A DNA stretch of 64,000 nucleotides from positions 42,215 through 106,214 of the forward strand of contig WBMW01001711.1 of the NCBI GenBank assembly GCA_013396635.1, given 5' to 3'. Every line of letters begins with the position of its first letter. Position 1 is the first letter of the stretch. Positions 49,034 to 60,200 of this stretch are shown piece after piece. Below the pieces are notes generated by a model, which saw nothing but the letters and a program-made list of their open reading frames with translations, was not told where the DNA came from and ran no database searches. The position numbers and the translations under genes are program-made. Source of the stretch: Penelope pileata (taxonomy: Eukaryota; Chordata; Aves; Galliformes; Cracidae).

Positions 49034-50724
49034 ACCTCAGTAATATACCTCCAAAATATCTTGCTGGCTTTTGTTTCATGTTGTACTGCACATTCCTTAT
49101 GACAAGGCAAAAGTCTCATGCTGGTTGGAGCAGAAGAGGTACTATCTTTACCAGATATTCTTTCACCATGAGGAGTAGGATTTTTATGTATTACTATTGC
49201 AGTAATAGTCCAGTTGTATGGACAACTATAGCTACATTTAGACACTGGTATGTTAAAAATCAAGCTACTGTTACTTGCAGTAATAGATTTTTTTATGAAA
49301 AATAATACAAAACATTATCCAAACTTATGTCCTTTGAGTCTCTAATCTCAAGCTCAGATAAAAGTATTTTAAGTCACTAAAAAGGTCTGAAATCATGACA
49401 CATTCTTCATTACTACAGTTTCATTGAGATTAAATTATTGTTCTGAACACATCAGACTGATTTACAGTGTCATACTTCTTCCTCAAAAGGAAGAACTCTG
49501 GTTAGCCTGCTAGCCTACAAAGACATTTTTTAGTGTCCTTGCCAATTAAATTTTTGAGCAGGTTCTATGTGAAGAGACTAGTGTATACCAAAAACTCCCA
49601 CAGGCTGTTGAAACTGTAAGACCCTAATGTCCTTGGCCTGCCTGTGACTTACAGGCAGCATAAATACGGCTTGGGAGTTAGGTACAGAGAAATAGTGTGT
49701 ACAAATTAAAATTGTCAATGAAACAGAATCATTGAATCAATTTCAGAAACTCCAATGACATATCATCTTCAAAAGAAAGGATTAAAATAGAGAATGATTC
49801 ATGACACCTAAGTAGCCACATCTAAAAATCTTGATCATATCAAATCCAGATTTTACTTAATGCTTTACTGTCTGAAACAAATACTGCCCTGAAAACATCT
49901 TGTTGATAAACTAGTATTTGTAATGACATTTAGTTCCCCTTCCTTGTCGTTCAGCTGTACATCATTAACCTTAGGAGAAGGAAGCTTCTATAACACGCTT
50001 CATATCAACCACTGTACCCCTTTTTTAAGATATCCTTCTCAGACACCATTGCACCATACAGATTTTGCATGCACGTCAAAATTGTATCAGAGAAAGATTT
50101 TAAAATGCTCCTGAAATCATTAAACATTTCTCAACTCACACAACTCAACATAACTTGTAGACTATAATACAAGTCAATGGGATTTTTCCCTGGCAATGTC
50201 AAGTGCAAAGAAAAATCACAGATTGCCAGATGATAATGTTTTTGAATCAGAGAGTAGCCTAGCTACATAGCTGTCTTTTGAGGCTGTCTTTTACTTTGAA
50301 TAGTAAAGATAATGACCAACATATTTATTTGCTAAAACAAATTAAACAATAAGAAGGAAATTCTATGTTAAGTAACACTTCTTTAATTTGAGTTAAAGAT
50401 GGCATTTGATAGTCCTTTAAAATCACTGTAATTAATCAAGTATTGTTTTTCACCTGATTTTCTCTTTTTGTTTACAGGGTTGAATTACTTTTGTCCAGGA
50501 GAGACAGTTATGCATGAATAACTGTTTCATGATGAATTATATCCCTTAAAGTAAAGCATCTTTCTTGAATAGCAGCAATACAATATAGTGATTTATAGCC
50601 TTTCTCAGGGAAATAAAAGTGCAAAGATTAATGATGGGGATTTGAGTTCAACAAAATTTAAAACATATTCCAATGGTTCCTCATGTAAATTCAACTTCAG
50701 AAAGTTACATGAGATTTTCCACAA
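49034..50724. other. AT-rich DNA, no gene seen
   Basis: No gene or repeat recognised. Confidence 0.5.
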
Positions 50725-50734
50725 AAAAAAAATA

Positions 50735-50765
<31 letters not shown>

Positions 50766-50824
50766 AATAAAATAAAATAAAATAAAATAAAATAAAATAA
50801 AATAAAATAATAATAATAATAAAA
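50725..50824. repeat. (AAAAT)n / (AAT)n microsatellite
   Basis: AAATA units grade into a clean run of AAAAT and end in AAT units at about 50808-50821. The open frame reading through it and the N block on the minus strand at 50605-51420 is not a gene. Confidence 0.97.
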
Positions 50825-50858
50825 TCAGCTAGACTACAGTGATATATATTTTTAAGCT

Positions 50859-51191
50859 NNNNNNNNNNNNNNNNNNNNNNNNNNNNNNNNNNNNNNNNNN
50901 NNNNNNNNNNNNNNNNNNNNNNNNNNNNNNNNNNNNNNNNNNNNNNNNNNNNNNNNNNNNNNNNNNNNNNNNNNNNNNNNNNNNNNNNNNNNNNNNNNNN
51001 NNNNNNNNNNNNNNNNNNNNNNNNNNNNNNNNNNNNNNNNNNNNNNNNNNNNNNNNNNNNNNNNNNNNNNNNNNNNNNNNNNNNNNNNNNNNNNNNNNNN
51101 NNNNNNNNNNNNNNNNNNNNNNNNNNNNNNNNNNNNNNNNNNNNNNNNNNNNNNNNNNNNNNNNNNNNNNNNNNNNNNNNNNNNNNNNNNN
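50859..51191. other. Assembly gap, 333 Ns
   Basis: 333 unresolved bases between an AAAAT repeat and a GGAAA repeat. The contents are unknown. Confidence 0.99.
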
Positions 51192-51345
51192 AAAGGAAAG
51201 GAAAGGAAAGGAAAGGAAAGGAAAGGAAAGGAAAGGAAAGGAAAGGAAAGGAAAGGAAAGGAAAGGAAAGAGGAAAGAGGAAAGAGGAAAGAGGAAAGAG
51301 GAAAGAGGAAAGAGGAAAGAGGAAAGAGGAAAAAGGAAAAAGGAA
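51192..51345. repeat. (GGAAA)n then (GGAAAGA)n microsatellite
   Basis: Pure GGAAA units directly after the gap change to 7-base AGAGGAA-type units and then a degenerate purine tail. It begins at the gap edge, so its full length is unknown. Confidence 0.97.
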
Positions 51346-53320
51346 GAGAAGGAGAAAGTGGAGGGAAAGATGATTTGCATGGCACTTGGCTTCATAGATA
51401 AAGTTTTGGAAAGTGTTCACTGCTATATGTAGACAGCTTTATCTATAACTCTTTCTTTCCAGTAACCCTTCCAGGCTGCTGAAATCCTTATCCTGTGGAC
51501 AACCTGATGCTGCCAGTGAGTTTAGAAATAAACCTCAAAGAGCTTCAAAGAGACATTTGGCATGAAATAAGCAGTGGCGTTGTCATGTTCTCTGCTTATC
51601 ACTAAGCAGCTTACACAGGCCTGGCAATTTAAACCAAGCTGTTTTACCTCCTGGGATAAACTGGACAACGAAAAAAATTTGGCCAATCACTTGCTTTAAT
51701 CTGCTTTTCTTTGGAGCCTGTAGTTTGTAAATCTTACAAGCACAAGACAGTAAGAGTACTCAGGCAAGGAGAAGACTTTAGATGCTGATGGGACCTGATG
51801 GGTCATGTCCCTAGTATCAAGTAGTTTTATGTGAGGCAGACAAGAGTTTACCACTTAGAGATAAAACAGTCTGTTTCATTATTCTGAAGAGCTTGTTTGG
51901 ATTGCAGGCTTGCTTTAGATTGCTTCATTTTTGATACCATACGGGCAAGCCTACTGAACACTGGGACAGTTTAAAATGGCTGCAAGAGGCCAGCTCTGGG
52001 TAATTCACTCAGAATCTTGAAGAATGAACTAATTAAGTAGAGAAGACAAGAACTGACCACGAGTCTATTCACTATCCTGCAGCTACTCACTCACTCACTC
52101 TTTCTCTTTTCTTTCAGTTTGGTCAGAAATGTTACTGTAGATCAGAAATAATTTCCCTAACAAATGTTATTTCTATTCTTCCTATAAAAAATAAAGGTAA
52201 AAAATTCTCAGTAAGTTGTATTTAAGAATGTTCAAAATAGTTTTGGTCAAGAAGGTAGCACTAATTTCTATAGTTGAATCAAAGGTTTACTGAAAATATC
52301 TAAGTCAGGAGTTTGGTGTTTCTGATGAAAAAATCCCCAAAACAGTTGAAGAATCAATGGGAGACTGTGAAGTAACTGATTTCAACATATGTAGTATGTA
52401 GCACTTTCATTCCTGCCTGAAAGCATATCATATTTATTGTAATCATACCATATTTGTTATATTTTCAGGAGGACTCCATCAACATCTGAGCTGCTTGAAT
52501 ATCTAGTGCTTAAAAAACCGAAACATGAAAGGACCCACTTCCATAAAATGACAGCCCTTCACCAACCTAGTAAGACTTTATCAGCAGCTAAGATACACCC
52601 AATCGAGCAGTATTGGTAGCAAATGTGGAAAATTCATCAGTATTCAGGAATGAAGTGCGTCTAACTATGCATATTCTGTAGCAGTTATTTTTGCAGTTTT
52701 GAAGGATATTAGAAGATAGTGCTTTAGTGCTTAGGAATGTTAAAAGCCTTACGTTTAGACTTCACTTTTTTTCCCAAAACTTGGCTTAAAATTATAGAGA
52801 CAAAAAGGAAAGAGTCAGAAATGAATGTTGTAATTCTCAGTTAAATCTTAACAGCCATTTATATGCTCAGTTATACAATTTGATGGTTTATGCGTGGCAT
52901 CACAGTTCTGACGCATGTATATTAGCTCTGCAAGGTCTGATGTGCAAAGAATATTTTGTATGTGCTTATTCTAAGGGAGAAGTAAAATCTTACATCTTTA
53001 ATGCACCTTCTTAAAAGACAGACATCCACATTTTAAGATGCCATTTTCTTCACATGGAAGAACAGCTCATAATTAAGACATAACTCATGCTTAATCTTAT
53101 TTATGCTAATTTAAGTTCGTATTTCCAGAGTCACATGTTCAGGGTCATGCATTCAAATGAATGACGCAATTGTCAGATAGCAGTAAGAGTCAAGGAAATT
53201 CAATCTCCTAAAATCATGCTCCATTTACAAATACATCTTTTTTAACATAGCTATATTTTTAAAAAAATCTATTAAAATAGAGCATTTGATGAAGGAAGGA
53301 GATGCAGTATATTCATTTAT
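51346..53320. other. AT-rich DNA, no gene seen
   Basis: No gene or repeat recognised; a less AT-rich part lies at 51450-51760. Confidence 0.5.
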
Positions 53321-54003
53321 CACAGAATCACAGAATTGCAGGGGTTGGAAGGGACCTCGAGAGATCATCGAGTCCAACCCCCCTGCCAGAGCAGGTTCCC
53401 TACGGCAGGTTGCACAGGTAGGCGTCCAGGCGGGTCTTGAATATCTCCAGGGAAGGAGACTCCACAACCTCCCTGGGCAGCCTGTGCCAGTGCTCCGTCA
53501 CCTGCACTGTGAAGAAGTTCTTCCGCATGTTGGTGCGGAACTTCCTGTGCTCCAGCTTAAGGCCATTGCCCCTTGTCCTATCCCCACTGACCACCGAAAA
53601 GAGGTTCCTCACCTCCATTTGCCTCCCGCAACTAAGATACTTATAAACATGGATCAGGTCCCCTCTCAGCCTTCTTTTCTCCAGGCTGAACAGACCCAGG
53701 TTACTGAGCCTCTCCTCATAAGGGAGATGCTCCAGGCCCTTTTTGTGGCCCTCCGCTGGACTCTTTCCAGGAGGTCCCTGTCTTTCTTATACAGGGGAGC
53801 CCAGAACTGGATACAATACTCCAGCTGAGGCCTGACCAGGGCAGAGTAGAGGGGCAGGATCACCTCCTTCGACCTGCTGGCAATACTCTTTTTAATGCAC
53901 CCTAGGATCCCATTGGCCTTCTTAGCCACCAGGGCACACTGCTGGCTCATGGCCAACCTGTTGTCTACCAGGGCCCCCAGGTCCCTCTCCTCAGAGCTCC
54001 TCT
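53321..54003 (-). mobile_element. CR1 LINE, 5'-truncated, relatively young
   Basis: Minus-strand copy beginning at low coordinates with CACAGAATCACAGAATTGCA. The frames at 53400-53618 and 53666-54025 together give SSEERDLGALVDNRLAMSQQ, CALVAKKANGILGCI, YCIQFWAPLYKKDRDLLERV, then LFSVVSGDRTRGNGLKL, FRTNMRKNFFTV and HWHRLPREVVESPSLE, nearly matching the CR1 ORF2 tail. One frameshift separates the two parts. It has few other breaks, so it is younger than its neighbours. Confidence 0.95.
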
Positions 54004-54217
54004 TGTTGTTATGCTTGTTTTGCACTACTTTAAACCTGACTTAGCCTAAGTCTTCCTCAGCAATGGTCATCTGCTGCATCAAGACTGTCACCATTTTGTG
54101 AATCGTGAAGTACTAGTAGGAAAGATGGCTAGTTGGAGAAAAAGGACTGACGATTCCTTTCTGTAATAGATAATATGTCATCTTTAGTACATGTTTTCAA
54201 ATATGTAGTTTATGTAA

Positions 54218-55140
54218 TCATAGAATATCAGAATTACAGAATTATAGAACCATCTAGATTACTAAAGACCTTCCAGATTACCAAGTTAAATCGTCAACTT
54301 GACCTATCAAGTCTCTTCAGTAAACTACATCCTTTAGTGTCACATACACACATCTTTTAAATACCTCCAGGGATGGGAATTTCACCACTTCATTGGGTAG
54401 ACCATTCCAATCTCTGTGAAGAAATTCTTCCTAATATCCAATGTAAACCTCTTCTGGTGCAATTTGAGACTATTTCTTTGCATCCTATCACTTGTGACCA
54501 GAGAAAAGAGGCTGGCACCCTCCTCTCTACAGCCTCCTTTCAGGTAGTTGTAGGGAACAATGAAGCCTCCTTTCAGCCTCCTCTCCTCCAGGCTAAGTAA
54601 CCTCAATTTCTTCAATCACTTGTTATATGTCTTTAGTCCTTTAACCAGTTTCATTGCTCTTCTCTGCACATGCTCAAGGAACTCAATATCCTTCTTGTTT
54701 TGAGGGTTATAAACAGCATATAAGATTTAAGCTGTAGTCTCAATAGTGCCACATACAAGGGGACAATCATCTCCAGAATCCTGTGGGCCACACTATTTCG
54801 AATACAGGCCAAGATGACATTGGCGTACTTGGCCACCTGGGCACACTACTGGCTCTTGTTCAGCTGGCTGTTGGCCAGCACCCTCAGGTTCTTTTCTGCT
54901 TGGCAGCTTTACAGACACTCTTCGCTGAGCCTATAACACTGCATGTAGTTCTGGTGACCCAGGTACAACACCCAGTATTTAGCCTTGTTGAATGTCATGA
55001 GATTGGACTTGGCCTATAAATCTAGCTTATCCAAATTCTTCTGCAAAGACTCAAGCAGATCAACAATCACACCTAACTTGGTTTTCTCTGTGAACTTATT
55101 GAGAGTGCACTCAATCGTCTCATCCAGATAATAGAGACAA
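54218..55140 (-). mobile_element. CR1 LINE, older subfamily, 5'-truncated
   Basis: Minus-strand CR1 ending at low coordinates with TCATAGAATATCAGAATTACAG. Frames include MKKLRLLSLEERRLKGGFIV and HQKRFTLDIRKNFFTE (54382-54615) and MAKYANVILACIRNSVAH (54651-54836); further upstream the reading continues in pieces to about 55140. It is more diverged than 53321-54003 and belongs to another subfamily, so the two are separate insertions. Confidence 0.9.
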
Positions 55141-55259
55141 ATATTTAACAAATACAATAATTCATTTAAAATACAAGTACAGTAGTTTCTCCCAACTTAA
55201 GTACAATAATTTATCCCAAACTATATCATGCATTTGACTAATAGGACTTAACTGACAAA

Positions 55260-56188
55260 GTACATTATTGATTTGTTGTGTTATGTTTAACTTGTCAAGG
55301 CTTTGGTAGCAAGGGGGAAGATGCAGGGGTGGCCTCAGTGAGTAGAGCCCAGAAGATGACACAAGTTAAACAAAAGCCAGATTCAGCTACTCCAACAGAA
55401 ATCCATTGCTGACCAGAGTTGAGCCATGAGAAATAATGGTTGAGCCTCTGAGGAAGCAGATTTAAGAAAGGAAAGAAAATGCTATGCAACAGCAGCTGGG
55501 AGAGAGGGCTGAGACATAGGAGAGAAGCAGCCCTGCAGGCACCAAGGTGAGTGCAGGAGGAGGCAGGAGGTGCTCCAGGCTGGAGCAGCAGCTCCCTGCA
55601 GCCCAGCAGAGGCCCCTGGAGGAGCAGGCTGTCCCCCTGCAGCCCAGGGGCACCGCACGGAGCAGATCTCCACGTGCAGTCATGGAGGAGCCCACGGTGC
55701 AGCAGGGGCTGAGGCCTGGAGGAGGCCGCAGCCATGGAGAGCCCCCGCAGGAGTAGCCTCGGGCCGGAGCTGCAGCCATGGAGAGGAGCCCACTGTAGAG
55801 GAGGAGGTCTGGCAGAGCTATCACCCCTACTGGAGCAGTGTGCTCCTGAAGCCCCTTGGGACAGTCATATTGGAGAAGTTTTTGCAGAGCTGCAGCCTGT
55901 GGGAAGCCCCTGCAGGATCAGTTCAAGAGGGATGCTAGAGCAGGGGCAAAGAGCGATCATGAAGGAGCAGNCAGGGGCAAAGAGCGATCATGAAGGAGCA
56001 GCAGAGACTAAGTGCTATGGACTTACTGCAGCTGCCATTCCCCATTCCCCTGTGCCAGATTGTGGATGGGGCAGAAGGTGTTTTTAGTTCTCACTGCTCT
56101 AGTCCGTTACCAATAGACAAAAAATTATATTAATTTCCCTGTGCTTACTCTGTTTTGCCTGTGATAGTAAGTAGAGAGTAATCTTATG
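55260..56188 (+). mobile_element. Internal remnant of an avian endogenous retrovirus, mostly non-coding
   Basis: A GC-rich, purine-rich block with many GGAGCAG/CTGCAGCC units, which I recognise in outline as a non-coding part of an avian ERV that is dispersed in bird genomes. It has GCCATTCCCCATTCCCCTGT near 56033-56052 and a retroviral-type tail with TAATTTCCCTGTGCTTACTC and CTGTTTTGCCTGTGATAG. The plus frames at 55570-55938 and 55734-56087 are GC-driven and match no gag, pol or env domain that I can see. A single N at 55971 divides it. No LTR is attached. The 5' limit near 55260 is approximate and the 3' end joins a CR1 stub directly. Confidence 0.6.
55941..56001. repeat. 30-base direct duplication around a single N
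   Basis: The 30 bases at 55941-55970 recur exactly at 55972-56001, with only the N at 55971 between them. The pattern suits two contig ends that overlap but were joined without merging. Confidence 0.9.
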
Positions 56189-56262
56189 GTTGGACTACAT
56201 GATCTTGTAGGTCCTTTCCAACCTAGTGTTTCTGTGATTCTATGATTCTATGATTCTATGAT
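56189..56262 (+). mobile_element. CR1 LINE 3' stub
   Basis: Contains TTGGACTACATGATCTTG, CCTTTCCAACCTAGTG and then several copies of GATTCTAT, the CR1 3' terminal repeat. It is attached to the 3' end of the ERV remnant with no spacer. Confidence 0.85.
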
Positions 56263-57851
56263 CTTCCTGCTCTTATTTCATCCCATGAGCATTTCATTTT
56301 TGTCATATCTTGTTCCTCTGTTCTTTTAAGAAGGTGAAGTGAGAAAGCAGTGTGGTGGACTTTAACTAGCTATCAATGTGAAAATACCACATTTGTGCCC
56401 CTTTCTCTATTGTTAGGTTAAAAATGATTCCTAAAATCAAGTATCTGACCAGCATGGGGAAAATATTAACAAGGAGCGAAAAATGAACCAATATGCAAAA
56501 AAAAAGTGCTTATCTTCCTTGTTAGTTTTCCAGTATCTTCTTCTGTCATATTTCTTGGTAATATTTTTCTGTACATTCATTCCCATGCTCTAAAATTTGT
56601 TCCTTTGTCTTCATTTGTATGATTGCACTAAGCCAGCAAGTCAAGTTTTAGAGAGTGATTGGACTGAAGAATTCCTTAAAAATCTTCCCAATATTCCAAG
56701 AAATATTTGTTAATATTTTTAATATACTTAAACTTCATTGTAATTGTTTCAAATTCATAGAACTTTTGAACCACATTTCGCCAAATCATTAACATCATAT
56801 AAATTTCATGAGAGAATCCTTGTTGTGATAAATTTTCTTTTTTTGTTATTGTTTGAAAAATATATGTGAAACATTCTTACCAATATGTTTCAGGATTCTA
56901 TTAAACTTAAACTCACGGATAAACTTGACCTGACAAAGTTCCTGTAAGATTTTAGTTATCATAAAGTAAATATTAGATTCCCTTTGGATCTGTGTCTGCC
57001 TCTTTGTTGACTTTGGCTCTAAAACACTAAGTTGAATTTGCTAAAAGAATCAGGATAAAAAAACATTTCTTAGTTGCTCTAATCTCATTTAAACATATTG
57101 ATTGTCATGTCAATGATATTACAAAATGTATATACGGTATAATGTTGAGTTTTTTGTTTGTTTGTTTCAAATGTAGAATTGACTATGTTTGAAAAAAAAA
57201 AAGAAAGGATATCTGGCACCTACCATTCAAGTACATGGCAATTAATTGATACAGTACATCCTCTAAATCCTTTCATCTAAGTTCCTTAGCTACTAGCAAG
57301 CAGTTTTACCCATTTTTTCTCCACAACAATTTTCCTTCTTTTCATTGTTAGTCAGGAAAATACATGAAATAACATATTCAGAAATATTCATTATTACAAA
57401 GTCATCAAATATTACTGAATTAACAAATATTTGTTTTCAAGATCTCAGCACTGAACCATCCATTTATCAAAAGAACTATCTTCTACTTATTTCAATTTTT
57501 TTACTGTCAAGTTACAACTTTCATGAGGAAGAGTCATTTACATGCAGTCTGACACACTACTTTAATTAATTATTGTTCCTGTTATCATTATCATCATTAT
57601 TTTAAAGAGAAAGTACTTTAATTTGTTTCTTGGTATAATTAACTTTTGTTCAGTGTAATTAACTTTAAAAAGTCATCTTACTGAGAAGATCAAAACTGTC
57701 CATTTTAAATTCTAGGCTATGCAAAGCAGCAGTCTGTATTTCACAGGGGAGAAAAGGCACTAAAGATATTTGCATAATACAAGTTTGGTCAGTATCTACT
57801 ATTCCAATTTAAAATCTGACCTCTTTTCTATTCCTATGTTTGTTTTATTTT
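56263..57851. other. AT-rich DNA, no gene seen
   Basis: No gene or repeat recognised. Short A-rich and T-rich runs occur near 57146-57207. Confidence 0.5.
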
Positions 57852-58812
57852 CCATCAAGCAGAGGAGGCAGGAAATGAGCATAGCCAAAGAAGGGCTTGC
57901 TGGTTAAACGAAGGGATAAGAAGGAAATGTACAGGCAGTGGAAGCAAGGATGGGTGACCTGGAAAGACTAGAGGGATGCTGTCTGGATGTTCAGAGATAG
58001 GACCAGGAAAGCCAAGGCACTGATGGAACTGAACTTAGCAAGGGATGTGAAAAATAACAGGAAAGGATTCTACAGGTCAGAAGAGAAAGGCCAAGGAGAG
58101 TGTGCCCCCCTCTGATAAACAAGGAGGGAGAAATGGCAACAGTGGACATGGAGAAGGCTGAGGTACTCAATGAGTTATTTGCCTCAATCTTCATTGGCAG
58201 TCAGGTTTCCCACATCTATCACATCCTTGAATCTCTAGGCAGGGGTTAGGGGAGCAAAACCCCTCCCTCTGTAACAGCAGAGCAAGTTCAAGGCCAATTG
58301 ATGAATTTGAAGGTATACAAGTCTATATGGCCCAATGACATGCATCTCAGGGTTCTGAAGGAACTGTCTGAGGTAGTTCCAAAGCCATTCTCAGTCATAT
58401 TTGAAAAGTGGTTTTCAGGCATTGGTGACTGGAAAAAGGGAAACATTACTCCGATTTTCAAGAAAGGGGGAAAGGAGGATCACAGAAACTACAGTCTGGT
58501 GAGTCTGGTGAGTCTGTCTGAAAAGATCATGGAGCGCATCCTCCTGAAAGATATGTCAAAGCACATGAGGAATGAGCAGGTGATTTGAGACAGCTAGCAC
58601 AGACTCACCGGGCACAGATTGTTCCTGACCAGTCTGGAGGCCTTCTATGATGGAGTGCTGGCATGAGTGGACAAAGGAAAGCCAAATGATGTCATCTACC
58701 TGGAGTTCTGCAAGGCTTTTGACATGGTTCCAAATAACATTTTTATCTCTAAATTGGAGAGAGATCGATTGGAAGAGTGGAAAATTCAGTGCATAAGGAA
58801 TTGGTTGGATGG
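57852..58812 (+). mobile_element. CR1 LINE ORF2, 5' part of a copy split by an LTR
   Basis: Plus-strand CR1 ORF2 from the post-endonuclease linker into the reverse transcriptase. One reads MSIAKEGLLVKRRDKKEMYRQ in outline, ARDVKNNRKGFYR, then EVVPKPFSVIFEKW, IGDWKKGNITPIFKKG and NYSLVSLVSL, HMRNEQV, FCKAFDMVPNN and IRNWLDG. A small tandem duplication (GAGTCTGGT) sits near 58500-58518. The element stops at GATGG, where a solo LTR is inserted, and resumes at 59327. Confidence 0.92.
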
Positions 58813-59326
58813 TGTCGTGGTTCTGACTTAGCAGACAGCTAAGTCCCACACAGTTATTTGCTCTCCCTCCCCCTCCCCAAATGGGATGGGGGAGAGAATT
58901 AAAAAAAAAACAATACGGTAGAACTTGTGGGTTGAGATAAAGGCTATTTACTAAGCAAAGAGAATAAAAGAAATACTAGTACATATATATATAAGAAACA
59001 ATATATGATACACAGAGCAAGAGACCAGCAATCGATACCCAACCAGCCAGCAGCCTCTTCCTCCGGAAAAGAGACTCCCCTTCTATAAAAATTGCATGAT
59101 GTTATACGGTATGGAATAGCAATTTGGTCAGTTCAAGTCAGCTGCCCTGATCCTGTCCTCTCCCAGTTCCCAGCTCCTTAGGACCTAACTGCTTCACTGA
59201 GGAACATATGTCCTTGGCTGTGTTCAACACTGCCAGGTGTTACCAGCTTTGTTTTTCTTCTGAGATCAAAACATAGCTTCATACCAGACATTATGAGAGA
59301 AGTAACTTCTGTTAGAAACTAAAACA
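58813..59326 (+). mobile_element. Solo LTR (family A) inserted in CR1
   Basis: TGTCGTGGTTCTGACTTAGC at the 5' end and ACTAAAACA at the 3' end give TG...CA termini. GATGG lies on both sides (58808-58812 and 59327-59331), a perfect 5-base target duplication. The CR1 reading continues across: NWLDG before, DGHSQRVVVN after, so the insertion is younger than the CR1. The interior has CCCCAAATGGGATGGGGGAG and the TATACGGTATGGAATAGC block also present in 21992-22585. It is 514 bases long and lacks a provirus, so a provirus recombined down to one LTR. A 5-base duplication suits a class III (ERVL-like) integrase. Confidence 0.88.
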
Positions 59327-59669
59327 GATGGTCACAGCCAAAGGGTTGTGGTCAACATCTCTGTGTCCAGGTGGAGGCCAGTAACACGCATTTTCCCACA
59401 GGGATCTGTCTTGAGACCAGATTTGGGTTTGGACTGGACGTCAGAGGGAAGTTCTTTACTGAGAGAGTGGTGAGGTGCTGGAACAGGCTGCCCAGAGAGG
59501 CTGTGGGTGCCCCATCCCTGGAGGTGATTAGGGCTGGACAGGGTCCTGGGCAACCTGATCTAGTATCAGATCTGGAGGTTGGTGGCCCTACCTGTGGAAG
59601 GAGCATTGGAACTTGATGACTCTTGGGGTCCCCTCCAACAAAAGCCATTCTATGTTTCTATGATTCTAT
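59327..59669 (+). mobile_element. CR1 LINE, 3' part of the split copy, internally deleted
   Basis: Continues the CR1 of 57852-58812 with GHSQRVVVNISVSRWRPVT and PQGSVLRPD. The reading then jumps to GLDVRGKFFTERVVRCWNRL and EAVGAPSLEV, so the FADD catalytic box and some 250 codons are deleted. It ends in ATTCTATGTTTCTATGATTC at about 59645-59669. The copy is inactive. Confidence 0.92.
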
Positions 59670-60092
59670 GACTTCTGTCAAAGAGATATTGTTAAAATGT
59701 GTTCTTTGAAGTTTTTGAGGCACTGAAATACTGATTTAAAAGCTTCCACAGAGAAGCTACTGATAAAATCAAACAGGATTAACTGAAATAGGCCTAACAT
59801 CATTGAGAACAGGTGGTAAAAATCTGCTTTTCAATAATTTTCAAGCATTTCAAGAATGCATGAAAGGAGTTAGGTGATTATCCAGATTTCAAGAAAAAGG
59901 TATGTAAGTATAGAAAAGATGCAGTGAACTAAATGTTCTTTCTTAGAACTGCCCTAGGAAAGAATAGCCATGCAGTGTGAGCCACTATTAGTGTGCCACT
60001 GACTCAGCAATGCAGGTATGCCTCCAAAAGCACAGCTTACTTGGACAGCATCGAAAGATGCCAATGATCAGTAATGGCAAAGAATTAAACAC
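59670..60092. other. AT-rich DNA, no gene seen
   Basis: No gene or repeat recognised. Confidence 0.5.
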
Positions 60093-60200
60093 AATCACAG
60101 AATCACAGAATTGCAGGAGTTGGAAGGGACCTCTAGAGATCAAATTCAACCCTCCTGCTAAAAACAGGTTCCCTACAGTAGGTCGTACAGGTAGGCGTCT
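60093..60200 (-). mobile_element. CR1 LINE stub (3' end only)
   Basis: About 108 bases, minus strand, starting AATCACAGAATCACAGAATT and running to the GTAGGCGTC block. It has the same 3' end as 53321-54003 and 13654-13775. Confidence 0.92.

Noticed and set aside
50605..51432. Long open frames across the gap on both strands
   Set aside because: They read through Ns and microsatellites, so their length is meaningless.
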